In this document: piece by piece, positions 7,958 through 16,070 of the stretch
Layout: each line of letters opens with the position of its first letter
Numbering within the stretch: position 1 is the stretch's first letter
Origin: an uncultured Porphyromonadaceae bacterium
Lineage (GTDB): Bacteria; Bacteroidota; Bacteroidia; Bacteroidales; Muribaculaceae
Assembly (NCBI GenBank): GCA_947176615.1
Contig: CAMWRO010000002.1
Coordinates: 1-33,193, forward strand
DNA: 33,193 nt
Direction of reading: 5' to 3'
Notes under the pieces: model-generated
Seen by the model: the letters and a program-made list of their open reading frames with translations, nothing else
The model's database searches: none
What the model was told of the DNA's origin: nothing
Made by a program: the position numbers and the translations under genes

Positions 7958-8180
7958 GAAACAAATCGGTAATGCGACTTGACGTCACAGAGCTGGGTTG
8001 TTGAGACAAAATAAGAATACGTTTAATAATTTAGTTTTAGGGTTAGTATAGATTGTTAGTATTCTTAGCGATGAAATAATTGCATAATAGTAAATGTGTT
8101 TTTATGTTAGGTTTGTAGAGTCTTATTGCTAAGACAGTAATACGGCGCCTCCGTGAGGAAGTGCCGTATTGTCGTTTTAT
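7958..8180 (+). ncRNA. Candidate small RNA between DUF6377 gene and folP
   Basis: The candidate is bounded by an orphan promoter-like pair ending at 7952 and a rho-independent terminator at 8133-8180. Inside, TAAGAATAC (8012-8020) and GTATTCTTA (8059-8067) form a perfect 9-bp stem, and ATTGCT/AGTAAT near 8125-8141 a shorter one. Length and structure are compatible with a stable regulatory RNA. I cannot assign it to a known class such as 6S RNA. An unrelated untranslated region is the main alternative. Confidence 0.3.
8133..8180 (+). terminator. Rho-independent terminator upstream of folP
   Basis: AATACGGC (8139-8146) pairs with GCCGTATT (8163-8170). The loop can form an inner CCTC/GAGG stem, and GAC/GTC extends the base across a small bulge. 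GTTTTAT follows at 8174-8180. No gene ends nearby on the plus strand, so it should end an RNA starting in 7746-8132 or read-through from the DUF6377 gene. Confidence 0.65.
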
Positions 8181-8211
8181 AGGTCTTGGTCGAAAACAAA
8201 AATGCGATATA

Positions 8212-8243
8212 TTTGTGCATACAGTGTTTTTTTGTTAATTTCG
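8212..8243 (+). promoter_or_regulatory. folP promoter (TTTG-20-TAATTTCG)
   Basis: TTTG at 8212-8215, a 20-nt spacer, and TAATTTCG at 8236-8243 (7 of 8 to TAnnTTTG) lie 19 nt before the folP ATG. Confidence 0.6.
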
Positions 8244-8262
8244 CAGTTGAAAAGTTTATCCG

Positions 8263-9105
8263 ATGTTCAACCGTTTTTCACTGAACCTTCATGGGCGGCT
8301 TTATGTCGCGGATCGTCCTCAGGTAATGGGGATTTTGAATATCACGCCCGATTCATTTTATTCGGGCAGCCGCACTATGCGCGACCGTGAGATTGCGGCC
8401 CGTATTATATCAATGGTAGAGGAGGGTGCCGACATGATTGACATCGGGGCCTACTCCTCGCGCCCCGGTGCCGCCGATGTCCCTTTAGAAGAAGAAATTG
8501 ACCGTCTGCGTCTCGGGATGCGGTTGCTTCGCGATATCGCTCCGGAGATTCCGGTCTCGGTCGATACCTTTCGGGCCGGGGTTGCCCGCGTGGCGGTTGA
8601 AGAACTCGGGGCCGATATTGTCAACGACATATCGGGGGGAGATTTAGACCCTGAAATGTGGTCTGCCGTAGCCGCTCTCGGTGTGCCATATATATTGATG
8701 CACATGCGCGGGACGCCTTCCACCATGCAGCAATTTGTCGACTATGGCGATGTTACGGCTGACGTCATAAACGACCTCTCGCGCAAACTTCGCGGACTGA
8801 GGCTCTCGGGAGTGGCCGATGTCATTGTTGACCCGGGATTTGGGTTCAGTAAGACGATTGACCAGAACTTTGAGATGATGAGAAATCTCCGCGCCTTTAC
8901 GCTGGCTCTGGACGCCCCGTTGCTTGTGGGTATATCGCGCAAGTCGATGATATATAAGACATTCGACACGGATCCGGCAGAGACGCTTAACGGTACTACA
9001 GTGTTAAATACAATAGCCATCTCCCGAGGCGCGTCAATTTTGCGTGTCCATGACGTGAAACAGTGTGTCGAGGCTGTTAGGCTCAGCCTTTTGTCATCTA
9101 ATTAG
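8263..9105 (+). CDS. folP: Dihydropteroate synthase
   Basis: A 280-residue cytosolic enzyme of folate synthesis that condenses 6-hydroxymethyl-dihydropterin pyrophosphate with p-aminobenzoate; it is the target of sulfonamides. Diagnostic blocks in order: VMGILNITPDSFYSGSR (about residue 21), VSVDTFRAGVA, IVNDISGG, ILMHMRGTPSTMQ, VDPGFGFSKT, LVGISRKSMI and a closing LRVHDVKQ. These cover the pterin and pABA sites and the TIM-barrel phosphate-binding region. Length is normal. Its stop is only 11 nt before cdaA, so the two are almost certainly cotranscribed, with a good promoter upstream. Confidence 0.96.
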   Translation: MFNRFSLNLHGRLYVADRPQVMGILNITPDSFYSGSRTMRDREIAARIISMVEEGADMIDIGAYSSRPGAADVPLEEEIDRLRLGMRLLRDIAPEIPVSVDTFRAGVARVAVEELGADIVNDISGGDLDPEMWSAVAALGVPYILMHMRGTPSTMQQFVDYGDVTADVINDLSRKLRGLRLSGVADVIVDPGFGFSKTIDQNFEMMRNLRAFTLALDAPLLVGISRKSMIYKTFDTDPAETLNGTTVLNTIAISRGASILRVHDVKQCVEAVRLSLLSSN

Positions 9106-9116
9106 AAACTAACCTT

Positions 9117-9893
9117 ATGGATCAGTTTGGAATCAGAGATGCCTTTGACATAGCGATTGTCGCACTCTTGCTGTTCTACCTTTACAGAATCATGAAAGAG
9201 AGCGGCACTATCAACATATTCTTCGGTGTGCTCGCGTTTATAATAGTGTGGGTGCTTACCTCTCAGATTCTTGAAATGAAGTTGATCGGCACTATTCTCG
9301 ACCAGTTTATGGGAATAGGACTGCTTGTTCTCGTTATCCTTTTTCAAGACCAGATCAAGCGTTTCCTTGTCGAGCTTGGTGACCACAAGCGGTGGCGGTT
9401 TCTGAAAAAATTGTTTCAGCATTCCAAGCATGACCACGGCAGCGAGGCACGCAGGTATGTGATGCCGATTGTCTATGCGTGTCTCAACATGTCAAAGACA
9501 AAAACAGGAGCTCTGATAGTCATACAGCAGGAAATCCCGCTCGACTCCTATGAAAAGAGTGGTGATATTATTGATGCCGATGTTAATTCCCGGCTGATAG
9601 AAAACATATTCTTTAAAAATTCGCCTCTCCATGACGGGGCCATGATAATTGCCCGCGGGCGCATAAAATCGGCGGGATGTATCCTCCCGGTCAGCCATGA
9701 CCGCAACATCCCCCGCGCTCTCGGACTCCGTCACCGGTCGGCCCTCGGCATTTCTCAGGCGACTGATGCCGTGGCCGTGATAGTGTCGGAGGAGACCGGA
9801 AACATTTCAATCGCCCACCGTGGCACTCTGACTACGCGCCTGTCATCGACCGACCTTGAACACCGGCTTTCCCAAGCGATGTCGAGCGAATAA
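9117..9893 (+). CDS. cdaA: Diadenylate cyclase CdaA (c-di-AMP synthase)
   Basis: A 258-residue membrane-anchored enzyme that makes the second messenger c-di-AMP from two ATP. Three hydrophobic helices occupy about residues 10-27, 33-50 and 63-78, followed by the DAC (DisA_N) domain with both catalytic motifs intact: DGA at 173-175 (LHDGAMI) and RHR at 205-207 (GLRHRSALG). c-di-AMP in bacteria controls osmolyte and K+ transport and envelope homeostasis. No CdaR or GlmM partner gene follows here, unlike the usual Firmicutes arrangement. It is downstream of folP in a probable operon; the OPT transporter begins 48 nt later. Confidence 0.95.
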   Translation: MDQFGIRDAFDIAIVALLLFYLYRIMKESGTINIFFGVLAFIIVWVLTSQILEMKLIGTILDQFMGIGLLVLVILFQDQIKRFLVELGDHKRWRFLKKLFQHSKHDHGSEARRYVMPIVYACLNMSKTKTGALIVIQQEIPLDSYEKSGDIIDADVNSRLIENIFFKNSPLHDGAMIIARGRIKSAGCILPVSHDRNIPRALGLRHRSALGISQATDAVAVIVSEETGNISIAHRGTLTTRLSSTDLEHRLSQAMSSE

Positions 9894-9899
9894 AAACAG

Positions 9900-9921
9900 T
9901 TAATAACCAATTAATAACCAA
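9900..9921 (+). repeat. Tandem 11-bp repeat in the cdaA-OPT spacer
   Basis: TTAATAACCAA occurs twice head to tail (9900-9910, 9911-9921), just after the cdaA stop and 20 nt before the next start codon. It may be a simple slippage duplication or an AT-rich translation-initiation region. Confidence 0.6.
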
Positions 9922-9941
9922 TACATTTATCACAACAGCCT

Positions 9942-11927
9942 ATGTCAAACAAATCTCTAAAGGATGATGTTTACACCGATGCCGATCCGCTGGAACTGCC
10001 TGAAAACGCGTTCCGCGAGCTTGGTGCCGATGAAAACTATCGTCCCGTCATGCATCCGGCGCATGACTATCCCGAAGTGACACCCTATTCGGTGTTCATG
10101 GGGCTTTTGCTTGCCGTGATATTCAGTGCTGCCGCAGCCTATCTCGGATTGAAGGTCGGGCAGGTATTTGAGGCCGCAATTCCCATTGCTATTATCGCCG
10201 TCGGGTTGTCGGGAGCCTTGAAAAAGAAAAATCCTCTCGGACAGAATGTCATTATCCAGTCAATCGGGGCATCCTCAGGCGTGATTGTGGCCGGAGCCAT
10301 CTTTACGCTTCCTGCTCTCTACATCCTGCAGGCCAAATACCCTGATATCACAGTCAACTTCATTGAAATCTTCCTCAGCTCGCTGCTTGGTGGTGTTCTC
10401 GGGATACTGTTTTTCATCCCCTTCCGCAGATATTTTGTGAAGGACATGCACGGAAAGTATCCTTTCCCTGAGGCAACAGCTACCACTCAGGTGCTCGCAA
10501 GTAGCCTCGGTAAATCTCAGGCAGGTGGAAACTCCCAAGCCAAGACTCTTGTCATCGCCTCGCTTATAGGCGGTATCTATGACTACATAGTCGCCACATT
10601 CGGGTGGTGGGCCGAGGTTGTCACCACGACCGCGACAGGATGGGGTCATGCTCTGGCCGAGAAAACCAAACTTGTTCTTTCATGTAACACGGGAGCCGCA
10701 TTGCTCGGACTCGGTTATATAATCGGCTTGAAATATGCCTTTGTGATATTTGCCGGTTCTATATTCGTGTGGTGGATAATTGTTCCGTTGATGGGCACAT
10801 ACGGCTCGCCTGAAATCGCAGCGATGGATGCCGGTGACATTTTCAGCAACTATGCCCGAATGATAGGCATTGGCGGTATCGCTATGGCCGGTATTATCGG
10901 CATAGTGAAATCATGGGGCATTATCATGGATGCCGTTGGTCTTGCCGGTCGCGAATTGCGCGGAAACGCTTCGACGGAGAAGACTGTGCGCTGGCAGACC
11001 GACCTGTCGATGAAGTATGTCGTTGCCTATACGGTATTGGCTCTTGTGGCTGTCTTGCTGTTCTTCTGGTTCGGTGTGATCCACACCTTCGGGCCGGCGG
11101 CCGTGGCTTGGCTTGTCGTTACGGTAATCGCTTACCTTTTCACGACGGTAGCTGCTAACGCGATTGCTATTGTAGGCTCCAACCCGGTTTCGGGTATGAC
11201 GCTGATGACTCTCATTGTCGCTTCGGCGATATTCGTGGGCATCGGTCTGAGCGGCACTTCGGGCATTGTGGCCTCTATGGTTATCGGCGGTGTTGTGTGT
11301 ACGGCGTTGTCGATGGCCGGTGGATTCGTGACTGACCTCAAAATCGGTTACTGGCTCGGCTCGACACCGCGTAAGCAGGAAAGCTGGAAGTTCCTCGGCA
11401 CTCTTGTGTCGGCCGCTACCGTTGGCGGTGTCATACTTCTGCTCAATGACGTGTATGGTTTCTCCGGTCCGAATGCACTCGTCGCTCCGCAGGCCAATGC
11501 GATGGCCAAGGTGATAGAACCTCTCATGATGGGTGGCGACACTCCGTGGATACTTTATATGGTGGGCGCGATTCTTGCCCTGATTCTTAACTGGCTCGGC
11601 GTTCCCGCTCTTGCATTCTGTCTCGGCATGTTCATCCCCTTGTATCTTAACACACCGGTCCTTATAGGCGGTGCTGTCGCATGGTTTGTCGGATCTCGTT
11701 CCAAGGATAAGGCTGTCAACGACGCCCGTCGTGACCGCGGCACTCTCATCTCGTCGGGTCTCATTGCCGGCGGTGCGCTTTTCGGGGTATTTGCCGCGTT
11801 GACTCGTTTCTGTGGATTTGAATATCAGAATCCGATGGATTCCGCAGTCGTTCAGTGGCTCGGCCTCATCGTCTACGCGCTGCTTATTGTCTACCTTTGC
11901 TGGGACAGTATGCGTGCCAAGAAATAA
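9942..11927 (+). CDS. OPT family oligopeptide/metal-chelate transporter
   Basis: A 661-residue polytopic inner-membrane protein of the OPT family, which in bacteria is thought to import small peptides or metal-siderophore compounds by proton coupling. After a hydrophilic N-terminus of about 45 residues it has some fifteen hydrophobic segments. Family features include SVFMGLLLAVIFSAAAAYLGLKVGQVFEAAIPIAI near residue 50 and KYPFPEATATTQVL near residue 175, which corresponds to the conserved NPxPFxxKEH-like region of the family. Length is typical for the prokaryotic branch. It may be cotranscribed with folP-cdaA because the spacer is only 48 nt. A hairpin terminator follows at 11955. Confidence 0.92.
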   Translation: MSNKSLKDDVYTDADPLELPENAFRELGADENYRPVMHPAHDYPEVTPYSVFMGLLLAVIFSAAAAYLGLKVGQVFEAAIPIAIIAVGLSGALKKKNPLGQNVIIQSIGASSGVIVAGAIFTLPALYILQAKYPDITVNFIEIFLSSLLGGVLGILFFIPFRRYFVKDMHGKYPFPEATATTQVLASSLGKSQAGGNSQAKTLVIASLIGGIYDYIVATFGWWAEVVTTTATGWGHALAEKTKLVLSCNTGAALLGLGYIIGLKYAFVIFAGSIFVWWIIVPLMGTYGSPEIAAMDAGDIFSNYARMIGIGGIAMAGIIGIVKSWGIIMDAVGLAGRELRGNASTEKTVRWQTDLSMKYVVAYTVLALVAVLLFFWFGVIHTFGPAAVAWLVVTVIAYLFTTVAANAIAIVGSNPVSGMTLMTLIVASAIFVGIGLSGTSGIVASMVIGGVVCTALSMAGGFVTDLKIGYWLGSTPRKQESWKFLGTLVSAATVGGVILLLNDVYGFSGPNALVAPQANAMAKVIEPLMMGGDTPWILYMVGAILALILNWLGVPALAFCLGMFIPLYLNTPVLIGGAVAWFVGSRSKDKAVNDARRDRGTLISSGLIAGGALFGVFAALTRFCGFEYQNPMDSAVVQWLGLIVYALLIVYLCWDSMRAKK

Positions 11928-11954
11928 AACAATAGAAATCGTAATTAGTTAGTG

Positions 11955-11995
11955 GAGCGGCGGGGAGATGTGTTTTCTCGCCGCTCTGTTCTTTT
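11955..11995 (+). terminator. Terminator-like hairpin directly before the second MATE gene
   Basis: GAGCGGCG (11955-11962) pairs exactly with CGCCGCTC (11979-11986), followed by TGTTCTTTT. The U-rich tail ends 5 nt before the ATG at 12001, so it may act as an attenuator rather than a simple end of transcript. Confidence 0.7.
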
Positions 11996-12000
11996 GAACC

Positions 12001-13290
12001 ATGAACCGTAAGATACTCGCGCTTGCTGTCCCGTCGATTATAACCAATATCACAACTCCGCTGCTCGGCCTCATGGATGTCGCCATTGTGGGTCACATGG
12101 GGAGTGCCGTATATATTGCCGCCATAGCGGTCGGGGGTACGATGTTCAACATGCTCTACTGGCTGTTTGGATTCCTGCGCATGGGGTCAAGCGGCATGAC
12201 GGCTCAAGCCTATGGCGCCGGAGACACGCATAATATTGCGGTGGTGCTCTACCGTGCGCTCCTTGTGGCCGCATGTGTCGGTGTGATGCTTGTTCTGGTG
12301 CATTATCCTGTCGGGGTATTCGCCTTGAGATTCATGGATGCCGATATGGAGACACAAGGGTTTGCCATGAGGTATTTTTCCATTCTTGTGTGGGGCGCGC
12401 CTGCTGTCTTGGGGACTTATGCGCTCTCGGGGTGGTTTCTCGGAATGCAGAATGCCAAAGCGTCGATGTGGATGTCGATACTCATAAATGTCAGCAACAT
12501 TGCCGTCAGTCTTATCCTTGTCCTCGGTTTCAGGTTGAAAATCGAGGGTGTCGCATTCGGCACATTGACGGCTCAATGGATAGGGTTTGTCTATGGACTC
12601 TGCGTGGTGGCTAAGAAATATGCGGTGCCTGTGCCCGCATTCGGAGACCTTGTTGACCGTGCCGGTCTTAAACGGTTTTTCTCGGTCAATATCGACATAT
12701 TTCTGCGCACATTGTGTCTTGTCGCGGTAACGATGTGGTTTACCCGCGTCGGGGCGACTCAAGGCACGCTTATTCTTGCGGTAAACACGCTTTTGATGCA
12801 GTTTTTCATGCTGTTTTCCTACTTTATGGATGGGTTTGGTTTTGCGGGGGAGGCTCTTGTCGGTCGCTATGTGGGGGCAAGAGATACCAAGATGGCTAAA
12901 CGGAGCATCAGCATGCTCATGAAGTGGGGTGCCGTTCTCGCAGTCATCTTTTCGTTATTATATTTTACCGTAGGAGCGGAATTTTTGGAGATACTCAGCA
13001 GCGATAGAACGGTTACCGATGCGGCCCGCGATTATTTTTATTGGGTGGTTGCCCTTCCGCTGTTGAGCTTTTCGGCGTTCTCGTGGGATGGCATATACAT
13101 AGGCGCCACCGATACCCGTGCAATGCTTGTTTCGATAGCTGTCGCGACTACGGTATATTTTGCGGCCTATTGTTTTCTGTTTCCGCTGTTGGGCAATCAC
13201 GGATTGTGGATTGCCTTTCTCGCTTATCTCTCGGTCAGAGGGGTTGCGCTGTCTCTGATGCGTCGTCGCATTTATCGACTTTGCCGTTGA
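12001..13290 (+). CDS. MATE family efflux transporter (DinF-like)
   Basis: A 429-residue inner-membrane protein with about twelve hydrophobic segments. The N-terminus ILALAVPSIITNITTPLLGLMDVAIVGHMG is typical of the DinF/NorM branch, with a conserved proline and Asp in the first helices. Expected activity is cation-coupled export of drugs or metabolites; substrate unknown. It differs clearly from the MATE at 4636-5997, so this is not a recent duplication. The start codon follows a terminator-like hairpin by 5 nt, with no recognisable promoter between. Its last 56 nt overlap the end of nrdG on the opposite strand. Confidence 0.9.
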   Translation: MNRKILALAVPSIITNITTPLLGLMDVAIVGHMGSAVYIAAIAVGGTMFNMLYWLFGFLRMGSSGMTAQAYGAGDTHNIAVVLYRALLVAACVGVMLVLVHYPVGVFALRFMDADMETQGFAMRYFSILVWGAPAVLGTYALSGWFLGMQNAKASMWMSILINVSNIAVSLILVLGFRLKIEGVAFGTLTAQWIGFVYGLCVVAKKYAVPVPAFGDLVDRAGLKRFFSVNIDIFLRTLCLVAVTMWFTRVGATQGTLILAVNTLLMQFFMLFSYFMDGFGFAGEALVGRYVGARDTKMAKRSISMLMKWGAVLAVIFSLLYFTVGAEFLEILSSDRTVTDAARDYFYWVVALPLLSFSAFSWDGIYIGATDTRAMLVSIAVATTVYFAAYCFLFPLLGNHGLWIAFLAYLSVRGVALSLMRRRIYRLCR

Positions 13291-13726
13291 CAAGGTGTAT
13301 TATACGCTGGTTGGACGAGCCTCGAAACCGCAGGGATGTATCGCGTTTCTCAATCATGAACGGGCCGTCGACCAACGCATCAATCACATTTAAAATAGGG
13401 GATAGACGTGGTGACGACTGAATCTGCTCAAGTGTGTAGCCGGTATAGCACCACACGGTGTAACCGCGTTCTTTGATATGCGATGCGAGCTCTATCATGT
13501 CGTCAATCTGAAAAAGCGGGTCGCCTCCTGTCAGTGTCACGTTGAATCCGTTTTCCTCGACCACATCGAGTATCTGTTCTATTGACATTACGGTGCCACC
13601 CTCAGCATCCCAAGACTGAGGGTTGTGGCAGCCGGGGCAATGATGCGAACACCCGGCAAAGTATATTGAAGTGCGTAATCCCGGGCCGTCAACTGACGTT
13701 CCCGGGATTATATCGATTACATTCAT
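13235..13726 (-). CDS. nrdG: Anaerobic ribonucleotide reductase activase
   Basis: A 163-residue radical SAM enzyme that generates the glycyl radical on NrdD using S-adenosylmethionine and a [4Fe-4S] cluster. The cluster motif CxxxCxxC is at Cys26, Cys30 and Cys33 (CSHHCPGCHNP). It also has LTGGDPLFQ and the C-terminal RFRGSSNQRII typical of NrdG. The start at ATG 13726 (MNVIDIIPGTSVDGPGLRTS) is the family N-terminus; the open frame continues upstream inside nrdD but without homology. It is 11 nt downstream of nrdD in an operon. The final residues (about DKCDDASETAQPL) run into the end of the convergent MATE gene and look like a non-conserved extension. Confidence 0.95.
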   Translation of the reverse strand: MNVIDIIPGTSVDGPGLRTSIYFAGCSHHCPGCHNPQSWDAEGGTVMSIEQILDVVEENGFNVTLTGGDPLFQIDDMIELASHIKERGYTVWCYTGYTLEQIQSSPRLSPILNVIDALVDGPFMIEKRDTSLRFRGSSNQRIIHLVNGKVDKCDDASETAQPL

Positions 13727-13737
13727 TGGGGTATGGC

Positions 13738-15945
13738 TTATTTGTGTACCACGCGGTCGTGAAGTTCTGACAGTTTTGCCTTGTTCCATCGGTCGGTAGT
13801 GCCTACAAGGTATCCGGTGATGCGCTGGAGGCAGTCGATGTTGTGGCTGTGGCATTTCGGGCATTCTTCAAGGGATTCCGACGCGTCTTCATATCCGCAA
13901 TCCATGCAGCGGTTGCGGTTGTGGTTGACCGAGCAATAACCGATGTTGTATTTGTCCATCAGGTCAACGACATCGCTGATTGCTTCAGGGTTGTGGGTTG
14001 CGTCACCGTCGATTTCGACATAGAATATGTGACCTCCTCGGGTCAGGTCGTGATATGGAGCCTCGATTTTTGCCTTGTGTCGCGGTGAACATTTGTAGTA
14101 AACCGGCACATGATTGGAATTGGTGTAATAAATCTTGTCGGTGACACCGGGAATTTCGCCGAATGAGCGGCGGTCGCGCGCTGTGAATTTGCCCGAGAGA
14201 CCTTCGGCCGGCGTGGCAAGTACCGAGAAGTTGTGGCTATACCGCTCAGAGAACTCATTGGCGCGGGAACGCATGTGGGAAACAATTCTTAACCCGAGAG
14301 CCTGAGACTCGTTGCTTTCGCCGTGATGTTTGCCGGTCAGGGCGACAAGGCATTCGGCAAGGCCGATGAATCCAATGCCGAGTGTGCCCTGATTGATTAC
14401 GCTCTCGATTGTGCTGTCGGGATTGAGCGAGTCGGCGCCGTTCCACAGTCGCGACATGAGCAATGGGAACTGCTTGGACAGGGCTGTCTTCTGGAAATCA
14501 TATCGGTCGCAAAGCTGTCGTGCGGTAATTTCCATGATTTCATCGAGCCGGCTGAAGAAACGGGCAATGCGTTCATCCATGTCGACAATGTTCATGCACT
14601 CGATAGCGATGCGCACGATATTGATGGTCGAGAAACTTATATTGCCTCGTCCGATGGATGTTTTTTCTCCATAACGGTTTTCGAAGACACGAGTGCGGCA
14701 TCCCATTGTCGCGACCTCATAGTTGTAGCGCAGCGGGTCGTCGGCACGCCATTTCTCATGCTGGTTGAAAGTTGCATCAAGGTTTACAAAGTTGGGGAAG
14801 AACCGTCGGGCAGTCACCTTGCAGGCGAGTTTGTAGAGGTCGTAGTTGCGGTCGGCGGGGAGATAGCTCACACCGCGTTTCTTTTTCCAGATCTGAATGG
14901 GGAAGATGGCGGTAGCTCCGTTGCCAACACCTTCGTAGGTGGAATTGAGTAACTCGCGGATAATGCAGCGACCTTCGGCCGATGTGTCAGTGCCGTAATT
15001 GATGGAACTGAACACGACTTGGTTGCCTCCACGGGAATGGATGGTGTTCATGTTGTGGATGAACGCCTCCATTGATTGGTGGACGCGGCTGACGGTGCGG
15101 TTTATCGCGTGCTGAATCCATCGGTTGTCTCCTTCAAGTCCGTCAAGGTCCCTCTTGATGAAATCGTCGATTGACACATTATATAAATGAGAGAGGTCGG
15201 TGCCGTTCAGGCTTTCGAGATTCTTGATTTCTTCAATATAAGAGTATCTGACATAGGGCGCAAGGTAAAAATCAAATGCCGGAATGGCCTGACCGCCGTG
15301 CATCTCGTTCTGTGCTGTTTCAAGGGAGATGCATCCGATTATGGATGCCGTCTCGATGCGTTTGGCCGGGCGTGATTCTCCATGTCCGGCAATAAAACCG
15401 TATTTTAATATGCGGTCAAGAGGGTGCTGTACACATGTCAGGCTCTTGGTCGGATAATAATCCTTGTCGTGGATGTGGAGATACCCGTTTCTGACGGCAT
15501 CACGGGCCTCGGGTGAAAGAAGGTAGTCATCGACAAACGGCTTGGTGGTCTCCGAAGCGAATTTCATCATCATTCCGGCGGGAGAATCGGTGTTCATGTT
15601 GGCATTCTCGCGGGTAATGTCATTGTTCTTGGCCTCGATGATTTCAAGGAACATGTCGCGGGTTTTAGCCCGACGGGCGATGTTGCGCTGGTCGCGGTAG
15701 GCGATGTAGCGTTTTGCCACCTCTTTGCGCGGTGACTTCATCAACTCCACTTCGACCCGGTCCTGAATTTCTTCTACAGTCATGCGATCGTCGCCGCTCA
15801 TGCCTACGCGGTCTGCAATACGCATGATAAGGGCTTCGTCTTCGCCCATTTCGGTTGTCAACATCGCTTTGCGGATTGCCGCCTTGATTTTTTCTTCGTT
15901 GTAACCCACGACGCGTCCGTCACGCTTTATTACTGTCTGTATCAT
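13738..15945 (-). CDS. nrdD: Anaerobic ribonucleoside-triphosphate reductase (class III)
   Basis: A 735-residue glycyl-radical enzyme that reduces NTPs to dNTPs without oxygen. The N-terminal ATP-cone (VIKRDGRVVGYNEEKIKAAIRK) is the allosteric activity site. The C-terminus has the zinc ribbon CMDCG...CPKC followed by RITGYLVG, where Gly711 is the expected radical site. The catalytic core shows SIIGCISLETAQN and CRTRVFENRYG. Length is normal. It forms an operon with nrdG. A strong promoter lies about 80 nt upstream, overlapped by a palindrome that could be an operator, which fits the usual tight control of reductase genes. Confidence 0.97.
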   Translation of the reverse strand: MIQTVIKRDGRVVGYNEEKIKAAIRKAMLTTEMGEDEALIMRIADRVGMSGDDRMTVEEIQDRVEVELMKSPRKEVAKRYIAYRDQRNIARRAKTRDMFLEIIEAKNNDITRENANMNTDSPAGMMMKFASETTKPFVDDYLLSPEARDAVRNGYLHIHDKDYYPTKSLTCVQHPLDRILKYGFIAGHGESRPAKRIETASIIGCISLETAQNEMHGGQAIPAFDFYLAPYVRYSYIEEIKNLESLNGTDLSHLYNVSIDDFIKRDLDGLEGDNRWIQHAINRTVSRVHQSMEAFIHNMNTIHSRGGNQVVFSSINYGTDTSAEGRCIIRELLNSTYEGVGNGATAIFPIQIWKKKRGVSYLPADRNYDLYKLACKVTARRFFPNFVNLDATFNQHEKWRADDPLRYNYEVATMGCRTRVFENRYGEKTSIGRGNISFSTINIVRIAIECMNIVDMDERIARFFSRLDEIMEITARQLCDRYDFQKTALSKQFPLLMSRLWNGADSLNPDSTIESVINQGTLGIGFIGLAECLVALTGKHHGESNESQALGLRIVSHMRSRANEFSERYSHNFSVLATPAEGLSGKFTARDRRSFGEIPGVTDKIYYTNSNHVPVYYKCSPRHKAKIEAPYHDLTRGGHIFYVEIDGDATHNPEAISDVVDLMDKYNIGYCSVNHNRNRCMDCGYEDASESLEECPKCHSHNIDCLQRITGYLVGTTDRWNKAKLSELHDRVVHK

Positions 15946-16025
15946 TTTGAGGGATAATTTCTTAGGATGAGGTGTCAGTTTTGTTGATGTTTATGATAGG
16001 GTGTCTGATGATGTTTTAGACGGTG

Positions 16026-16057
16026 CAAAGATACGATGTCTTATCCGCTTTTGCAAA
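16026..16057 (-). promoter_or_regulatory. nrdD promoter (TTTG-20-TATCTTTG)
   Basis: On the minus strand TTTG (16057-16054), a 20-nt spacer and TATCTTTG (16033-16026) match the Bacteroidetes consensus completely. The predicted leader to the nrdD ATG is roughly 75 nt. Confidence 0.75.
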
Positions 16058-16070
16058 CTTTTGCGGATAA
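16041..16070. promoter_or_regulatory. Palindrome centred on the nrdD -33 box (candidate operator)
   Basis: TTATCCGC (16041-16048) and GCGGATAA (16063-16070) form a perfect 8-bp inverted repeat with a 14-nt spacer. Its centre (16055.5) coincides with the centre of the -33 TTTG. CTTTTGC is also repeated at 16048-16054 and 16058-16064, a 10-bp period. Position and symmetry suggest a repressor site; the sequence does not resemble the NrdR or FNR boxes I know. Confidence 0.5.

Larger units (their letters stand above)
7746..8262. other. 517-nt gene-free region with terminators and candidate RNA
   Basis: There is no credible coding frame here. It holds an AT-rich hairpin after the DUF6377 gene (7762-7798), a candidate promoter at 7921-7952, inverted-repeat structure at 8012-8067, a terminator at 8133-8180 and the folP promoter. 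Base composition is clearly more AT-rich than in the flanking genes. Confidence 0.7.

Noticed and set aside
4636..13290. The two MATE genes as a recent duplication
   Set aside because: The proteins differ in length and in sequence throughout, including the N-terminal helices, so they are separate branches.
13727..13864. Upstream extension of nrdG to 209 residues
   Set aside because: The extra 46 residues lie within the end of nrdD and lack homology; the ATG at 13726 gives the family N-terminus.
14323..14952. 209-codon plus-strand frame
   Set aside because: Antisense to nrdD, which is unmistakable.
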